NCBI GenBank assembly: GCA_963828555.1
Contig: CAWHEL010000004.1
Coordinates: 1,891,828-1,955,827, forward strand
From: JADJPO01 sp963828555
GTDB taxonomy: Bacteria > Actinomycetota > Actinomycetes > Actinomycetales > Kineosporiaceae
DNA: 64,000 bases
Direction: 5' to 3'
The position numbers and the translations under genes were made by a program. Shown here in pieces: positions 1 to 8,063 of this stretch. Below the pieces are notes generated by a model that did not search any database, was not told where the DNA came from, and was given only the letters and a program-made list of their open reading frames with translations. Position 1 is the first letter of the stretch; every line of letters begins with the position of its first letter.

Positions 1-387
1 CCAGCCCAGATCGAACAGGCGACGGTACGCCTGCGCCACCTCGTCAGTGATCCACGCCCCGGACCGGGACGGATCGGCACACCCACGGACGACGCCGTCG
101 AAGTCCTGGTCGACGGTGACCTCGAACCTGCGGCAGGCCGCGCGCAGCGACCGGGACACGTGCAGCCCGGGCAGGGGCAGCACACCGCGCGGATCGGGTG
201 ACCACCAGCCGATCGGCGCGCCGCCGTGCTCCCCCAGACCCATCGGAAACAGTCCCGCGCGATAGGCGGCCAGCAGCGTGCCCGGGGCTAGATCGGCCCC
301 GACGGCGACCAGGTCCTCCCCCGCGGCTGCCGCCGCGACGGCCTCGAGGAACCGGTAGCCGCTCGGGGCCGGCTCGTGCGCACGCAT
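1..387 (-). CDS. aat: Leucyl/phenylalanyl-tRNA--protein transferase, 3' end cut by window edge
   Basis: Transfers Leu or Phe from aminoacyl-tRNA to the N-terminus of proteins with basic N-terminal residues, creating an N-degron for ClpS/ClpAP-type proteolysis (known for the family). Reading leftward from the ATG at 387, 129 codons are open to the window edge. They contain the family's N-terminal signature in order: LVAVGADLAPGTLLAAYRAG, LFPMG, then WWSPDPRGVLPL, LHVSRSLR, the VTVDQDFDGVVRGCAD segment and GAWITDE. This matches the first half of bacterial Aat closely. The gene starts 21 bp after the adoK stop on the same strand, so it is probably transcribed with adoK. Identity is confident; the C-terminal part is not visible. 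Confidence 0.9.
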   Translation of the reverse strand, partial: MRAHEPAPSGYRFLEAVAAAAAGEDLVAVGADLAPGTLLAAYRAGLFPMGLGEHGGAPIGWWSPDPRGVLPLPGLHVSRSLRAACRRFEVTVDQDFDGVVRGCADPSRSGAWITDEVAQAYRRLFDLGW

Positions 388-408
388 GGACGCCCCCGCC
401 GGCCGTGC

Positions 409-1392
409 TCAGCCGCGCAATGCGCCCAGGTGGGCGGAGATCTCGTCTGCCGCCACCTGGCCGTAGGCGTCGGCGAAGCGCTCCAGGGCGAGCCCGCGGC
501 GCAACACGTACTCCTGCGTCCCGACGGTCTCGATCACGTGCGTGGCCAGCAGGCAACCGACCTGGGCACAACGCTCCAGCGACAGTCCCCAGGCCAGCGC
601 AGAGAGGAACCCGGCCCGGAAGGCGTCACCCACCCCAGTCGGGTCGGCGATGTGCTGCGCAGGCACCACCCCGACAGTGATCGTCTCCCGCCCCGGTGCC
701 TCGATCGCCACGCCGTCCTTGCCGTGGGTGGTGATCCGGACGCCGACCCGGGCGGCCACCTCGTCCGCCTCCCAGCCGGTCTTGTTGTGGATCAGGGCCG
801 CCTCGTAGTCATTGGTGAACAGATAGGCCGCGCCCTCGATCAGGTCACGCACCATCGGCCCGTCCGACCAGGCCAGCTGCTGCGAGGGGTCGGCAGCGAA
901 CGGCAGGCCGCGCTGACGGCACTCCCTGGTGTGCCGCAGCATCGCCTGCGGGTCGTTGGGGCTGACCATCACCAGGTCGATCGGGGTCGCCGCATGCAGA
1001 GGTCCCAGCTCGATCTCCCGGGCCTCGCTCATCGCCCCCGCATAGAAGGAGGCGATCTGGGCCTGGTCGGTGTCGGTGGTGCAGACGAAGCGCGCGGTGT
1101 GCAGCAGTTCGCTGGTGTGGATCGCCGAGCAGTCCACGCCGTGCCGCTCCAGCCAGGAGCGGTAGTCGACGAAGTCCTCGCCGACGGACCCCACCAGCAA
1201 CGGGTGCAGGCCCAGACTGGCCAGGCCGAAGGCGATGTTCGCCGCCACCCCGCCCCGGCGGATCTGCAGGTTGTCGACCAGGAACGACAGCGCCACCCGG
1301 TCCAGCCGCTCGGCGATCAGGCTGTCGCCGAAGCGGCCCCCGAACGACATCAGATGGTCGGTGGCGATGGATCCGGTGACAGCGATACGCAC
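409..1392 (-). CDS. adoK: Adenosine kinase, PfkB family
   Basis: Phosphorylates adenosine to AMP in purine salvage. The 327-residue product opens MRIAVTGSIATDHLM, has the Gly-rich substrate loop RRGGVAANIAFGLASLG, FAADPSQQLAW and the PfkB C-terminal signature DPTGVGDAFRAGFL, whose Asp is the catalytic base. Its order of motifs is that of mycobacterial AdoK rather than generic sugar kinases. A GTG at 1401 would add three residues, but it overlaps a TAGGGT -10 box; the GTG at 1392 lies 7 nt beyond that box and matches the start of the mycobacterial protein, so I chose it as a leaderless start. Downstream aat is co-directional. Substrate is inferred from family resemblance. Confidence 0.88.
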   Translation of the reverse strand: MRIAVTGSIATDHLMSFGGRFGDSLIAERLDRVALSFLVDNLQIRRGGVAANIAFGLASLGLHPLLVGSVGEDFVDYRSWLERHGVDCSAIHTSELLHTARFVCTTDTDQAQIASFYAGAMSEAREIELGPLHAATPIDLVMVSPNDPQAMLRHTRECRQRGLPFAADPSQQLAWSDGPMVRDLIEGAAYLFTNDYEAALIHNKTGWEADEVAARVGVRITTHGKDGVAIEAPGRETITVGVVPAQHIADPTGVGDAFRAGFLSALAWGLSLERCAQVGCLLATHVIETVGTQEYVLRRGLALERFADAYGQVAADEISAHLGALRG

Positions 1393-1399
1393 GGCGCGC

Positions 1400-1405
1400 A
1401 CCCTA
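1400..1405 (-). promoter_or_regulatory. -10 box of adoK, leaderless
   Basis: TAGGGT on the minus strand, 7 nt before the GTG at 1392. It fits the actinobacterial leaderless pattern and argues against the GTG at 1401, which lies inside the box. Confidence 0.6.
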
Positions 1406-1462
1406 CCCGGCGGCGCCCACGCTCAGCACGCGCCCGCCGGGCCAGGGGTCACCGCACCGAGG

Positions 1463-1852
1463 TCAGCAGAAACTGTCGCCACAGGCGCAGCTGGCCTGGG
1501 CGCTGGGGTTGTCGATGGTGAAGCCTTGCTTCTGCAGCGTCTCCACGTAGTCGATCGAGGCGCCGACCAGCTTGTCGCTGCTGAACTCGTCGACCACGAG
1601 CTCGACCCCGTCGAAGTCGCGGACCCGGTCGCCGTCCATCAACTGGTCGTCGAAGGTGAGCTGGTAGGACAGGCCGCGGCACCCACCCGGGGCCACCTCG
1701 ACCCGCAGCCGCAGGTCCTCCCGGCCCTCCTTGAGGCGCAGGGACTTGGCCATCTCCACTGCAGCGGGGGTGAGCAGAACCTTGTGCGCGAACTCGGCCG
1801 CCTGCTCAGCGGTCTGTGCGTCGCTGGAGTCGGTCTGGGCTTCGACAGTCAT
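1463..1852 (-). CDS. HesB/IscA-family iron-sulfur cluster assembly protein
   Basis: A-type Fe-S carrier that delivers clusters to apo-proteins. The 129-residue protein has the full IscA/ErpA fold pattern: LLTPAAVEMAKSL near the N-terminus, LRLRVEVAPGGCRGLSY with the first conserved Cys, and the C-terminal CACGDSFC with the other conserved Cys. The ATG at 1852 (MTVEAQ) has an AAAGAG-like ribosome site at a usable distance, whereas the ATG at 1858 abuts it. The mycobacterial orthologue Rv2204c also begins MTV. It sits between adoK and the glycerate kinase, as in mycobacteria. The name ErpA is plausible, but sub-family assignment from sequence alone is uncertain. Confidence 0.9.
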   Translation of the reverse strand: MTVEAQTDSSDAQTAEQAAEFAHKVLLTPAAVEMAKSLRLKEGREDLRLRVEVAPGGCRGLSYQLTFDDQLMDGDRVRDFDGVELVVDEFSSDKLVGASIDYVETLQKQGFTIDNPSAQASCACGDSFC

Positions 1853-1927
1853 CTGCATCTCTTTCGTGGCTGGGTGGACGGCGTCTGCCCTGGGGACAGC
1901 GGCGGCGACGGCGGGTTCATTCCCGGC

Positions 1928-3097
1928 TCACTCAGGATAACTGCCGGATCCGGCTCGTCCAGGCGACCAGGTGCGGGCCACCCGTTGTGCGCGCTCGGCC
2001 AAGGTGGCGTACGGGTCGGTCAGGGCGGCCGCGATCTGCTTCGGTGTGCGGGCCACCGGGTACGCCGACTCCACGCCGATCACCTGTGCCTCGCGGCGTC
2101 CGACCAGCACCTGCCCGGCCACCACGACCACCGGGGTCCCGGTGACCAGGCCGGCCGCGGCCACCCCGGCGACCACCTTGCCGCGCAGCGACTGCCAGTC
2201 GAAGCGGCCCTCCCCGGTGACCACCAGATCGGCTGCGGCCACCCGCGCGGCGAAACCGACGGCGTCCAGCACCGCCTGCACCCCCGAGATCCGGCGCGCC
2301 CCGAGCAGGAGCAGGGCGAACCCGAGCCCGCCGGCCGCCCCGGCGCCCGGTTCGGCGCCGGGCTTGCCCGGCAGCTCCAGCGCCCGGGTGGCCGCGGCCG
2401 CGAAGTCGCCCAGGCACCGCTCCAGCTCCTGGGCCTGCTCGGCGGTGGCCCCCTTCTGCGCGGCGAAACCGGCGCTGGCCCCGTGGAAGCCGAGCAGAGG
2501 GGAGTCGACATCGCTGGCCAGCACCAGCTCGACGTCCGCCCACGCGGCCCGCAGCCCCGGCAGCCAGGCCAGCTCGGCGGCTTCCGCCCCCCGCAGCGCC
2601 GCGCCCCCCGAGCGCCACTGCGCCCCCGTCGCCGCACTCGCGCCATCCAGCCCGGCCATCGCTGCGAGCAGGCCGGCCCCGGCGTCGTTGGTGGCCGAAC
2701 CGCCCAGCCCGACCACGATCCGGGTGGCGCCCAGGTCGCGGGCGCACAGCACCAGTTCACCCACGCCGGCTGTGGTGGTCACCTGTGGGTCACGCCGGTG
2801 CTCCGGAACCAGGTGCAGACCGCAGGCCTGAGCGCTTTCCAGGTACGCGGTGGTCCCGGTGATCAGGAACGCCGCCGGGACGGGCTCGCCGAGCGGGCCG
2901 GTCACTGTGGCCGCGACCAGCTGCCCGCCGAGCACGGAATGCAGCACGTCCACGAATCCGGGGCCGCCGTCCGAGAGCGGGCAGAGCGCGATCTCGTCGT
3001 GCGGGGACTGCCGGGCCCAGCCCTCCGCGATCGCCGCCGCCGCCTGCGCGGCGGTGAGGGTGCCGGTGAAGCAGTCGGGGGCGACCAGGACGCGCAT
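1928..3097 (-). CDS. Glycerate kinase (GarK/GlxK type)
   Basis: Phosphorylates D-glycerate, feeding glyoxylate-derived carbon into glycolysis. The 389-residue protein opens MRVLVAPDCFTGTLTAAQAA with the typical SDGGPGFVD block, and carries VVGLGGSATNDAGAG and a late VVTGEGRFDWQS motif, all hallmarks of the glycerate kinase type 1 family (PF02595). Length is normal. The ATG at 3097 follows a CAGGCT box by 6 nt, indicating a leaderless transcript. The gene lies back to back with the GGDEF-EAL gene and upstream of the Fe-S carrier gene on the same strand. Whether it is a 2- or 3-phosphate-forming enzyme cannot be told here. Confidence 0.9.
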   Translation of the reverse strand: MRVLVAPDCFTGTLTAAQAAAAIAEGWARQSPHDEIALCPLSDGGPGFVDVLHSVLGGQLVAATVTGPLGEPVPAAFLITGTTAYLESAQACGLHLVPEHRRDPQVTTTAGVGELVLCARDLGATRIVVGLGGSATNDAGAGLLAAMAGLDGASAATGAQWRSGGAALRGAEAAELAWLPGLRAAWADVELVLASDVDSPLLGFHGASAGFAAQKGATAEQAQELERCLGDFAAAATRALELPGKPGAEPGAGAAGGLGFALLLLGARRISGVQAVLDAVGFAARVAAADLVVTGEGRFDWQSLRGKVVAGVAAAGLVTGTPVVVVAGQVLVGRREAQVIGVESAYPVARTPKQIAAALTDPYATLAERAQRVARTWSPGRAGSGSYPE

Positions 3098-3103
3098 CTG
3101 CCC

Positions 3104-3109
3104 AGCCTG
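3104..3109 (-). promoter_or_regulatory. -10 box of the glycerate kinase gene, leaderless
   Basis: CAGGCT on the minus strand, 6 nt before the ATG at 3097. Confidence 0.5.
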
Positions 3110-3217
3110 ACATGCGGGCGTCGACCGGTCGGCGGATCAAGCCTTGCCCTGCCCACGCCGAAAGACGTAGCAGTGGCCTGCGTCCCCGTCACCGCGGGCC
3201 CACCTGGGAGGTCGGCG

Positions 3218-5728
3218 ATGGAGTTCGCGCTGCGGCCCGGCATGCGCCTGATGCGCCGGCTCGGGGTGGCGGGGAAGTTCGGTCTGATCGCCGTCCTGCT
3301 CCTGCTTCCGATGTGCACCAGCATGGCGGCCTCCTTCCGCGAGTCCACCGGCCAGATCTCCTTCGCCGACCGCGAGCGGGACGGGCTGCAGTACGTCAAG
3401 CCCCTGGTCAACCTGGTGATCGAGCTGGCCCAGAGCCGCAACCTCGCTGAGCACGGCCACGACCCGGGCGACACCTGGATCAGCCTGGTCCGCGAGCTGG
3501 ACGACGTCACCGCGATCTACGGCGACGAGCTCGCGGTGCGCGGCGACTGGACCCAGCTGCGTTCCCAGGTGCAGAGCGTCTACGCCGCGGACACCCCACC
3601 CGCCGAGGTGGCCCGCAAGGCCGAGCTGACTGCCCGCAAGGTGCAACAGCTGATCAAGAAGGTGGCCGACTCCTCCAACCTGGTGCTCGACCCGCAACTG
3701 GACAGCCACTACCTGGTGATGATGCTGGTCGACCGGCTCCCCCGCCTGGTGCTGGCTGCCGCCGACGCGCAGACGCTGCGCTCGGGCGAGCCGGACGCGG
3801 TCGCCGATCCGCTGGCGCTGCAAGTCACCTCGAAGGACTTCGCGGACGCCGCGCGCCAGCTCTCGATGGACCTCACCACCGCGGTGACCGCCACCACCTG
3901 GCGCGGTCTGCGCCAGCAGGTGGGTACCGAGGCGTGGGCGCTGAGCACGGCAGTGTCGCAGTACTCGGCCGCCCTCGCCGCCGCCGCCGACCCTTCGGCG
4001 AAGGTCACCCCGCCGACGAGTGCCGACACGCTGACTCTGTCGACCTCTGCCGCCGCGTTGGCCGTGGTGCTGACCGGGGCCACCGACCAGTTGCTGGCCC
4101 AGCGCCAGGACCAGCTGATGCGCGACCGGACCCAGCCGCTGCTGCTCACTCTGCTCACCATGGGGATCGTGTTCTACCTGCTGACCGCCCTGTTCCGGGC
4201 CACCACACGGGATGTCCGTGCGGTCCTGGAGGACATCAGCACGGTGACCAACGGCGCGGTCAACCAGACCACCGCGCTGACCGGGTCCGACGAGTTCGCC
4301 CAGATGAGCAAGGCGGTGATCTACGCGAGGGACCGGTTGACCGCCCTGGTCGGGGCGCTGAAGTATCAGGCCACCCACGACGAGCTGACCGCGCTGGCCA
4401 ACCGGACCCTGTTCACCGACAAGGTGGAGGAGGCCCTGGCAGCCCCCGGCGGCGCGACGATCGCCGTCCTGCTGATCGACCTCGACGGGTTCAAGGACGT
4501 CAACGACAGCTTCGGGCACGACCTGGGCGACCGGTTGCTCCGGATGGTCGGGGCCCGGATCCACCGCAGCGTGCCTCGGCGCAGCGTCGTCGCCCGGCTG
4601 GGCAGCGACGAGTTCGCCGTCCTGGTCGCCGACCCGCGGTACACCGGCGCCCCCCAGGACCTGGTGGGCCGGCTCGAGGAGGCGCTCAATCAGCCGGTCG
4701 ACCTGGACGGACGGCGGATGCGGGTGCAGGCCGGGATCGGCTTCGCGCTGGCCGAGGCCGGCAGCCAGTGCACCGCACTCGAGCTGATCCGCAACGCCGA
4801 CGTCGCCCTGAGCTACGCCAAGGACCGGGGCAAGGGGCACAGCACCGCGTTCGAGCCGCGGATGCACGACAGCACGAAGGAGCGGACCGAGCTGTCGGCC
4901 GGGCTCGTAGCGGCGATCGACCGGGACGAGATGCGGGTGGTCTACCAGCCGATCGTGGACCTGCAGTCCGGCACCCTCTACGGGGTCGAGGCACTGCTGC
5001 GCTGGGAGCACCCCACCCGTGGACCGATCTCCCCAGCGGTCTTCGTGCCGCTGGCCGAGGCCACCGGGTTGATCACTCCGATCGGGCGGTGGGTGCTGCA
5101 ACAGGCCTGCGAGCAGCTGGCCGGTTGGCAGCGCGACTTCCCCGACGGCTACCCGCTGGCCATGGAGGTCAACCTGGCCACCGAGCAGCTGGCGGACGCG
5201 AACCTGGTCGCCGACGTGCTCTCCACCATCCAGTCCACCGGGATCGACGCCACCGCTCTGGTGCTGGAGATCACCGAGTCGGCGTTGGTGCGCGACATCG
5301 ACACCGCGTTGCGCCGGCTCGGGCAGCTGTCCGCGCTCGGGCTCAAGATCGCCCTGGACGACTTCGGCACCGGGTACTCCTCGCTCAGCTACCTGCGCCG
5401 GCTGCCGGCCACCATCCTCAAGATCGACAAGTCGTTCGTCGGCGACGACACGGTGGAGGGGCGCGCGCTCCTGAGCAGCATCGTCGAGCTCGGGGTCGGT
5501 CAGGGGATGCAGATCATCGCCGAGGGCATCGAGTTCCCGAACCAGGCCGAGCAGATGCGGGTCTGCGGGTGCCACCTCGGCCAGGGCCACCTGTGGGCCC
5601 CCGCGATGAGCGCCGAACAGATCACCGAGATCATGCGCCGCGGCGGCCGGATGGCTCCCGTCCCTCTGCAACGCACCCCCACCAAACCTGCTCATGCTCC
5701 GCAGGGGTACACGCCCGAGCGCCCGTAA
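3218..5728 (+). CDS. Membrane-bound GGDEF-EAL protein (c-di-GMP turnover)
   Basis: Likely controls cyclic-di-GMP. The 836-residue protein has a first membrane span at about residues 20-40, an extracytoplasmic helical sensor region, a second span at about 307-330 followed by a short HAMP-like linker, a GGDEF domain (about 385-545) and an EAL domain (about 560-810). The EAL side is intact: VEALLRW, EVNLATEQL, EITES, DDFGTGYSS, KIDKSF and AEGIE are all present, so phosphodiesterase activity is likely. The cyclase signature reads GSDEF instead of GGDEF, so cyclase activity is doubtful. The frame is open far upstream, but the ATG at 3218 is preceded by GGGAGG at 6 nt and begins a normal membrane protein. 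Its last residues and stop codon lie inside an inverted repeat (5684-5767). Confidence 0.88.
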   Translation: MEFALRPGMRLMRRLGVAGKFGLIAVLLLLPMCTSMAASFRESTGQISFADRERDGLQYVKPLVNLVIELAQSRNLAEHGHDPGDTWISLVRELDDVTAIYGDELAVRGDWTQLRSQVQSVYAADTPPAEVARKAELTARKVQQLIKKVADSSNLVLDPQLDSHYLVMMLVDRLPRLVLAAADAQTLRSGEPDAVADPLALQVTSKDFADAARQLSMDLTTAVTATTWRGLRQQVGTEAWALSTAVSQYSAALAAAADPSAKVTPPTSADTLTLSTSAAALAVVLTGATDQLLAQRQDQLMRDRTQPLLLTLLTMGIVFYLLTALFRATTRDVRAVLEDISTVTNGAVNQTTALTGSDEFAQMSKAVIYARDRLTALVGALKYQATHDELTALANRTLFTDKVEEALAAPGGATIAVLLIDLDGFKDVNDSFGHDLGDRLLRMVGARIHRSVPRRSVVARLGSDEFAVLVADPRYTGAPQDLVGRLEEALNQPVDLDGRRMRVQAGIGFALAEAGSQCTALELIRNADVALSYAKDRGKGHSTAFEPRMHDSTKERTELSAGLVAAIDRDEMRVVYQPIVDLQSGTLYGVEALLRWEHPTRGPISPAVFVPLAEATGLITPIGRWVLQQACEQLAGWQRDFPDGYPLAMEVNLATEQLADANLVADVLSTIQSTGIDATALVLEITESALVRDIDTALRRLGQLSALGLKIALDDFGTGYSSLSYLRRLPATILKIDKSFVGDDTVEGRALLSSIVELGVGQGMQIIAEGIEFPNQAEQMRVCGCHLGQGHLWAPAMSAEQITEIMRRGGRMAPVPLQRTPTKPAHAPQGYTPERP

Positions 5729-5767
5729 ACGCTTCCACATGTACCCCCGCGGAGCATGAGCAGGTTT
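5684..5767. repeat. Long inverted repeat, copy 1 (28-bp arms)
   Basis: Left arm 5684-5711 and right arm 5740-5767 are reverse complements with one mismatch, separated by a 28-nt loop. The core of each arm is CCTGCTCATGCTCCGC. The element overlaps the 3' ends of both convergent genes: it supplies the last residues and stop of the GGDEF-EAL gene and part of the M20 peptidase stop codon. The same arms with a different loop recur at 24320-24398, so this is a dispersed element and not only a local terminator. It would form a very stable hairpin on both strands and may end transcription from both sides. Confidence 0.85.
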
Positions 5768-7133
5768 AGGCGAGGGCCGCTAGGAGGAGGGTCTCGGCCA
5801 CGCACGCACGGGCGAACTCGTCCAGGTGCAGGGACTCGTTGGCGCCGTGCGCCCGGGTGTCCGGGTCCTCGACCCCGGTGACCAGCACCACGGCGTCCGG
5901 GTAGACCTGCTGCAGCGCGGCGATGAACGGGATCGAGCCGCCGACACCCATGTTCACCGGCTTCGTGCCCCACGCCTCGGCCAGCGCCCAGCGGGCGATG
6001 TCGACCACCGGGCCCTCGCTGGGCGCGCCCCAGGCCCGGCCGACCTCGCCGACCCGCACCTTCACCTGCGCGCCCCAGGGCACGTTGCGCCGCAGGTGCG
6101 CCGCGAGCGCCTCGAACGCCTCCTGCCCGTCCTGCCCGGGGGCGATCCGCAGCGAGAACTTGGCCCGGGCCACCGGCTGCAGCGTGTTGGACGACGCCGC
6201 GATCGACGGCACGTCCACGCCGATCACGGTCAGCGCCGGGCGCGTCCACAACCGGGAGGTGAGCCGGCCGGTGCCGATCAGCTCCACCCCGTCCAGCACG
6301 CCGGCGTCGGCGCGCAGCATCTCCTCCGGATAGGCGAGGTCGTCGGCCTCCCCCGCCAGAAGCCCCGGCACGGCCACGGTGCCGGCGTCGTCCCACAGGG
6401 TGTTCAGCAGCCGGATCAACACGGTGACGGCGTCCGGCACGGCTCCGCCGAACATGCCCGAGTGCAGCGCATGGTCGAGCGTTGCGACCTCGACCACCCC
6501 GTCGACCAGGCCGCGCAGGCTGGTGGTCAGAGCCGGCTCACCGATCCGCCAGTTGCCCGAGTCGGCGACCACGATCACGTCAGCGGCCAGCCGGTCACGG
6601 TGCGCGGCAAGGAAGTCCTCGAAGGTGGGCGAACCGATCTCCTCCTCGCCCTCGACGAAGACCGTCACCCCGACGCCGAGCGCCTCGCCCAGCGCACGCA
6701 GGGCCGCCACGTGCACGCAGATCCCCGCCTTGTCGTCGGCGGCACCGCGGGCGTACAGGCGGCCGTCCCGCTCGGTGGGATCGAACGGCGCGCTCACCCA
6801 CCCCTGTGGGTCCCCGGGCGGCTGGACGTCGTGGTGGGCATAGAGCAGCACGGTGCGTGATCCGGGCGGGCCGGGGCGGTGGGCGACCACCGCCGGGGCA
6901 CCTGGCTGACCGGTGCCGGGCACCGGAACCCGCAGGATGTCGACCTGACTCATCCCGGCCCGCCGCAGCAGCTCGGCCACCGCCTCGGCGCTGGCCTCCA
7001 GCGGAGCCGGGTCGAAGGCCGGGGCAGACACGCTGGGAATCCTGACCAGACGTGCCAGATCGGCACGGACCCCGGGCATAACCGCGGTGACGCGTTCGGT
7101 CAGAGCAGTGACATCGACAGCTGCTGCAGGCAT
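5766..7133 (-). CDS. M20-family dipeptidase/acylase
   Basis: Zinc-dependent amidohydrolase acting on dipeptides or N-acyl amino acids. The 455-residue protein shows the family motifs: LLYAHHDVQPPG with the metal His, ARGAADDKAG with the bridging Asp, VFVEGEEEIGSP with the catalytic Glu pair, VVADSGNW, and a late ANESLHLDEF. A dimerisation domain (about 205-355) interrupts the catalytic domain, as usual. The ATG at 7133 lies 6 nt after TAGGTT, a leaderless start. The gene diverges from the DUF3043 gene. The true substrate is unknown; carnosinase-like or DapE-like names would be guesses. Confidence 0.9.
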   Translation of the reverse strand: MPAAAVDVTALTERVTAVMPGVRADLARLVRIPSVSAPAFDPAPLEASAEAVAELLRRAGMSQVDILRVPVPGTGQPGAPAVVAHRPGPPGSRTVLLYAHHDVQPPGDPQGWVSAPFDPTERDGRLYARGAADDKAGICVHVAALRALGEALGVGVTVFVEGEEEIGSPTFEDFLAAHRDRLAADVIVVADSGNWRIGEPALTTSLRGLVDGVVEVATLDHALHSGMFGGAVPDAVTVLIRLLNTLWDDAGTVAVPGLLAGEADDLAYPEEMLRADAGVLDGVELIGTGRLTSRLWTRPALTVIGVDVPSIAASSNTLQPVARAKFSLRIAPGQDGQEAFEALAAHLRRNVPWGAQVKVRVGEVGRAWGAPSEGPVVDIARWALAEAWGTKPVNMGVGGSIPFIAALQQVYPDAVVLVTGVEDPDTRAHGANESLHLDEFARACVAETLLLAALA

Positions 7134-7139
7134 AGCTGC

Positions 7140-7145
7140 AACCTA
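7140..7145 (-). promoter_or_regulatory. -10 box of the M20 peptidase gene, leaderless
   Basis: TAGGTT on the minus strand, 6 nt before the ATG at 7133. Confidence 0.55.
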
Positions 7146-7161
7146 ACGCCAGGTGCGCCCG

Positions 7162-7167
7162 TAGGCT
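7162..7167 (+). promoter_or_regulatory. -10 box of the DUF3043 gene, leaderless
   Basis: TAGGCT, 7 nt before the GTG at 7175. It is divergent from the M20 promoter only 17 bp away. Confidence 0.6.
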
Positions 7168-7174
7168 GGGAAGC

Positions 7175-7786
7175 GTGTTCGGACGAGGCAAGACCCAGCA
7201 GACCGCCCAGGAGCGCTCGGCCTCCTCCCCGGCGGAGGTCAAGACCGGCGGCAAGGGCCGCCCGACGCCGACCCGCCGTGAGGCCGAGCAGCGCAATCGG
7301 CACCCGATCGTGGCCAGTTCGGCGCTGCCTGCGAACGCCACCAAGGCGGAGAAGAAGGCCGCCCGCGCGGCGCGGCGGGCCGCCGCCGATGCCGAGCGGC
7401 TCCAGCAGCGCCAAGCCATGCTCACCGGCGACGAGGCCCATCTGCCCGCCCGTGACCGGGGGCCTGCCCGGCGGTGGGCACGCGACTACGTGGACGCCCG
7501 GCGCAGCGTCGGCGAGTTCTTCCTGCCGATGGCCCTGCTCGTGCTCGGCATGAGCGTGGTGCCCAACCGGGTGATGCAGCTCGCCTCGATGGTGGTGCTC
7601 TACTCGGTGATGCTCGCCGTGATCGTCGACAGCGTGTTCCTGCGGCGCAGGCTCAAGCGGGAGCTCGAGGCGCGCTTCGGGGACAAGGCCCACGGTGCCG
7701 CCGGCTACGGCATGATCCGCGCCCTGCAGTACCGCCGGTTCCGCCTGCCCCGCGCCCAGGTCGCCCGGGGCGCCTACCCGCGCTGA
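7175..7786 (+). CDS. DUF3043 membrane protein
   Basis: Conserved actinobacterial protein of unknown function, 203 residues. The N-terminal half is charged and Ala/Lys/Arg-rich (THR-RRE, then KAEKKAARAARRAAA), followed by RWARDYVDARRSVGEFFLP, two adjacent hydrophobic segments (about 112-150) and a basic C-terminus with RALQYRRFRLPRAQV. This layout is that of the DUF3043 family. The GTG start is fixed by the -10 box 7 nt upstream. It is adjacent to the M20 peptidase gene, divergently transcribed. No function can be assigned. Confidence 0.85.
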   Translation: MFGRGKTQQTAQERSASSPAEVKTGGKGRPTPTRREAEQRNRHPIVASSALPANATKAEKKAARAARRAAADAERLQQRQAMLTGDEAHLPARDRGPARRWARDYVDARRSVGEFFLPMALLVLGMSVVPNRVMQLASMVVLYSVMLAVIVDSVFLRRRLKRELEARFGDKAHGAAGYGMIRALQYRRFRLPRAQVARGAYPR

Positions 7787-7795
7787 CCCGAGGGC

Positions 7796-8008
7796 CTACT
7801 CGGCGGGTCGCAGGCTCATCGGGCCGTAGACGACGTCGCCGTCGCGCAGCAGACTGACTGCCTCCACGCCTGCCGCGTGCAGGTCGTGCCAGCTCTCGCC
7901 CACCCACGACTCGGCATCGGCCTGGCTGGGGAAAGGGGTCTCGGACAGCTCCGGACCGCTCATCGTCGTCCCGTCGAGGTTCTCGTACCGCCAGGTCCAC
8001 GCGTTCAT
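7796..8008 (-). CDS. Small conserved hypothetical protein (70 aa)
   Basis: Encodes MNAWTWRYENLDGTTM followed by a short acidic alpha/beta sequence ending DVVYGPMSLRPAE. The opening W-W-RYE-DG pattern resembles a small protein I have seen annotated as hypothetical in many actinobacteria; no function is known to me. The ATG at 8008 has a CAGCAT hexamer 6 nt upstream, so it is probably leaderless. It is convergent with DUF3043 and divergent from cobU. Longer open frames through this position read across cobU on the opposite strand and are not credible. Confidence 0.65.
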   Translation of the reverse strand: MNAWTWRYENLDGTTMSGPELSETPFPSQADAESWVGESWHDLHAAGVEAVSLLRDGDVVYGPMSLRPAE

Positions 8009-8014
8009 GTGCCC

Positions 8015-8020
8015 ATGCTG
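8015..8020 (-). promoter_or_regulatory. -10 box of the 70-aa gene, leaderless
   Basis: CAGCAT on the minus strand, 6 nt before the ATG at 8008. It is weaker than the TAGGNT boxes. Confidence 0.35.
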
Positions 8021-8050
8021 CCACCCGCAGCGCGTCCCCGGCGTCCGGGC

Positions 8051-8056
8051 TATGGT
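8051..8056 (+). promoter_or_regulatory. -10 box of cobU, leaderless
   Basis: TATGGT, 7 nt before the GTG at 8064. The ATG inside this hexamer (8052) is therefore unlikely to be the start codon. Confidence 0.5.
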
Positions 8057-8063
8057 CGCATCC

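Noticed and set aside
1235..5728. Single 1497-codon + strand frame as one gene
   Set aside because: The first two thousand bases are antisense to the Fe-S carrier and glycerate kinase genes; only the part from 3218 reads as a natural protein with a ribosome site.
3137..5740. 867-codon minus-strand frame opposite the GGDEF-EAL gene
   Set aside because: It is antisense to a well-supported gene; the product is His/Gln/Gly-rich without motifs.
8007..8063. cobU start at 8007 or 8052
   Set aside because: The first lies upstream of the -10 box and overlaps the divergent 70-aa gene; the second lies inside the -10 hexamer.
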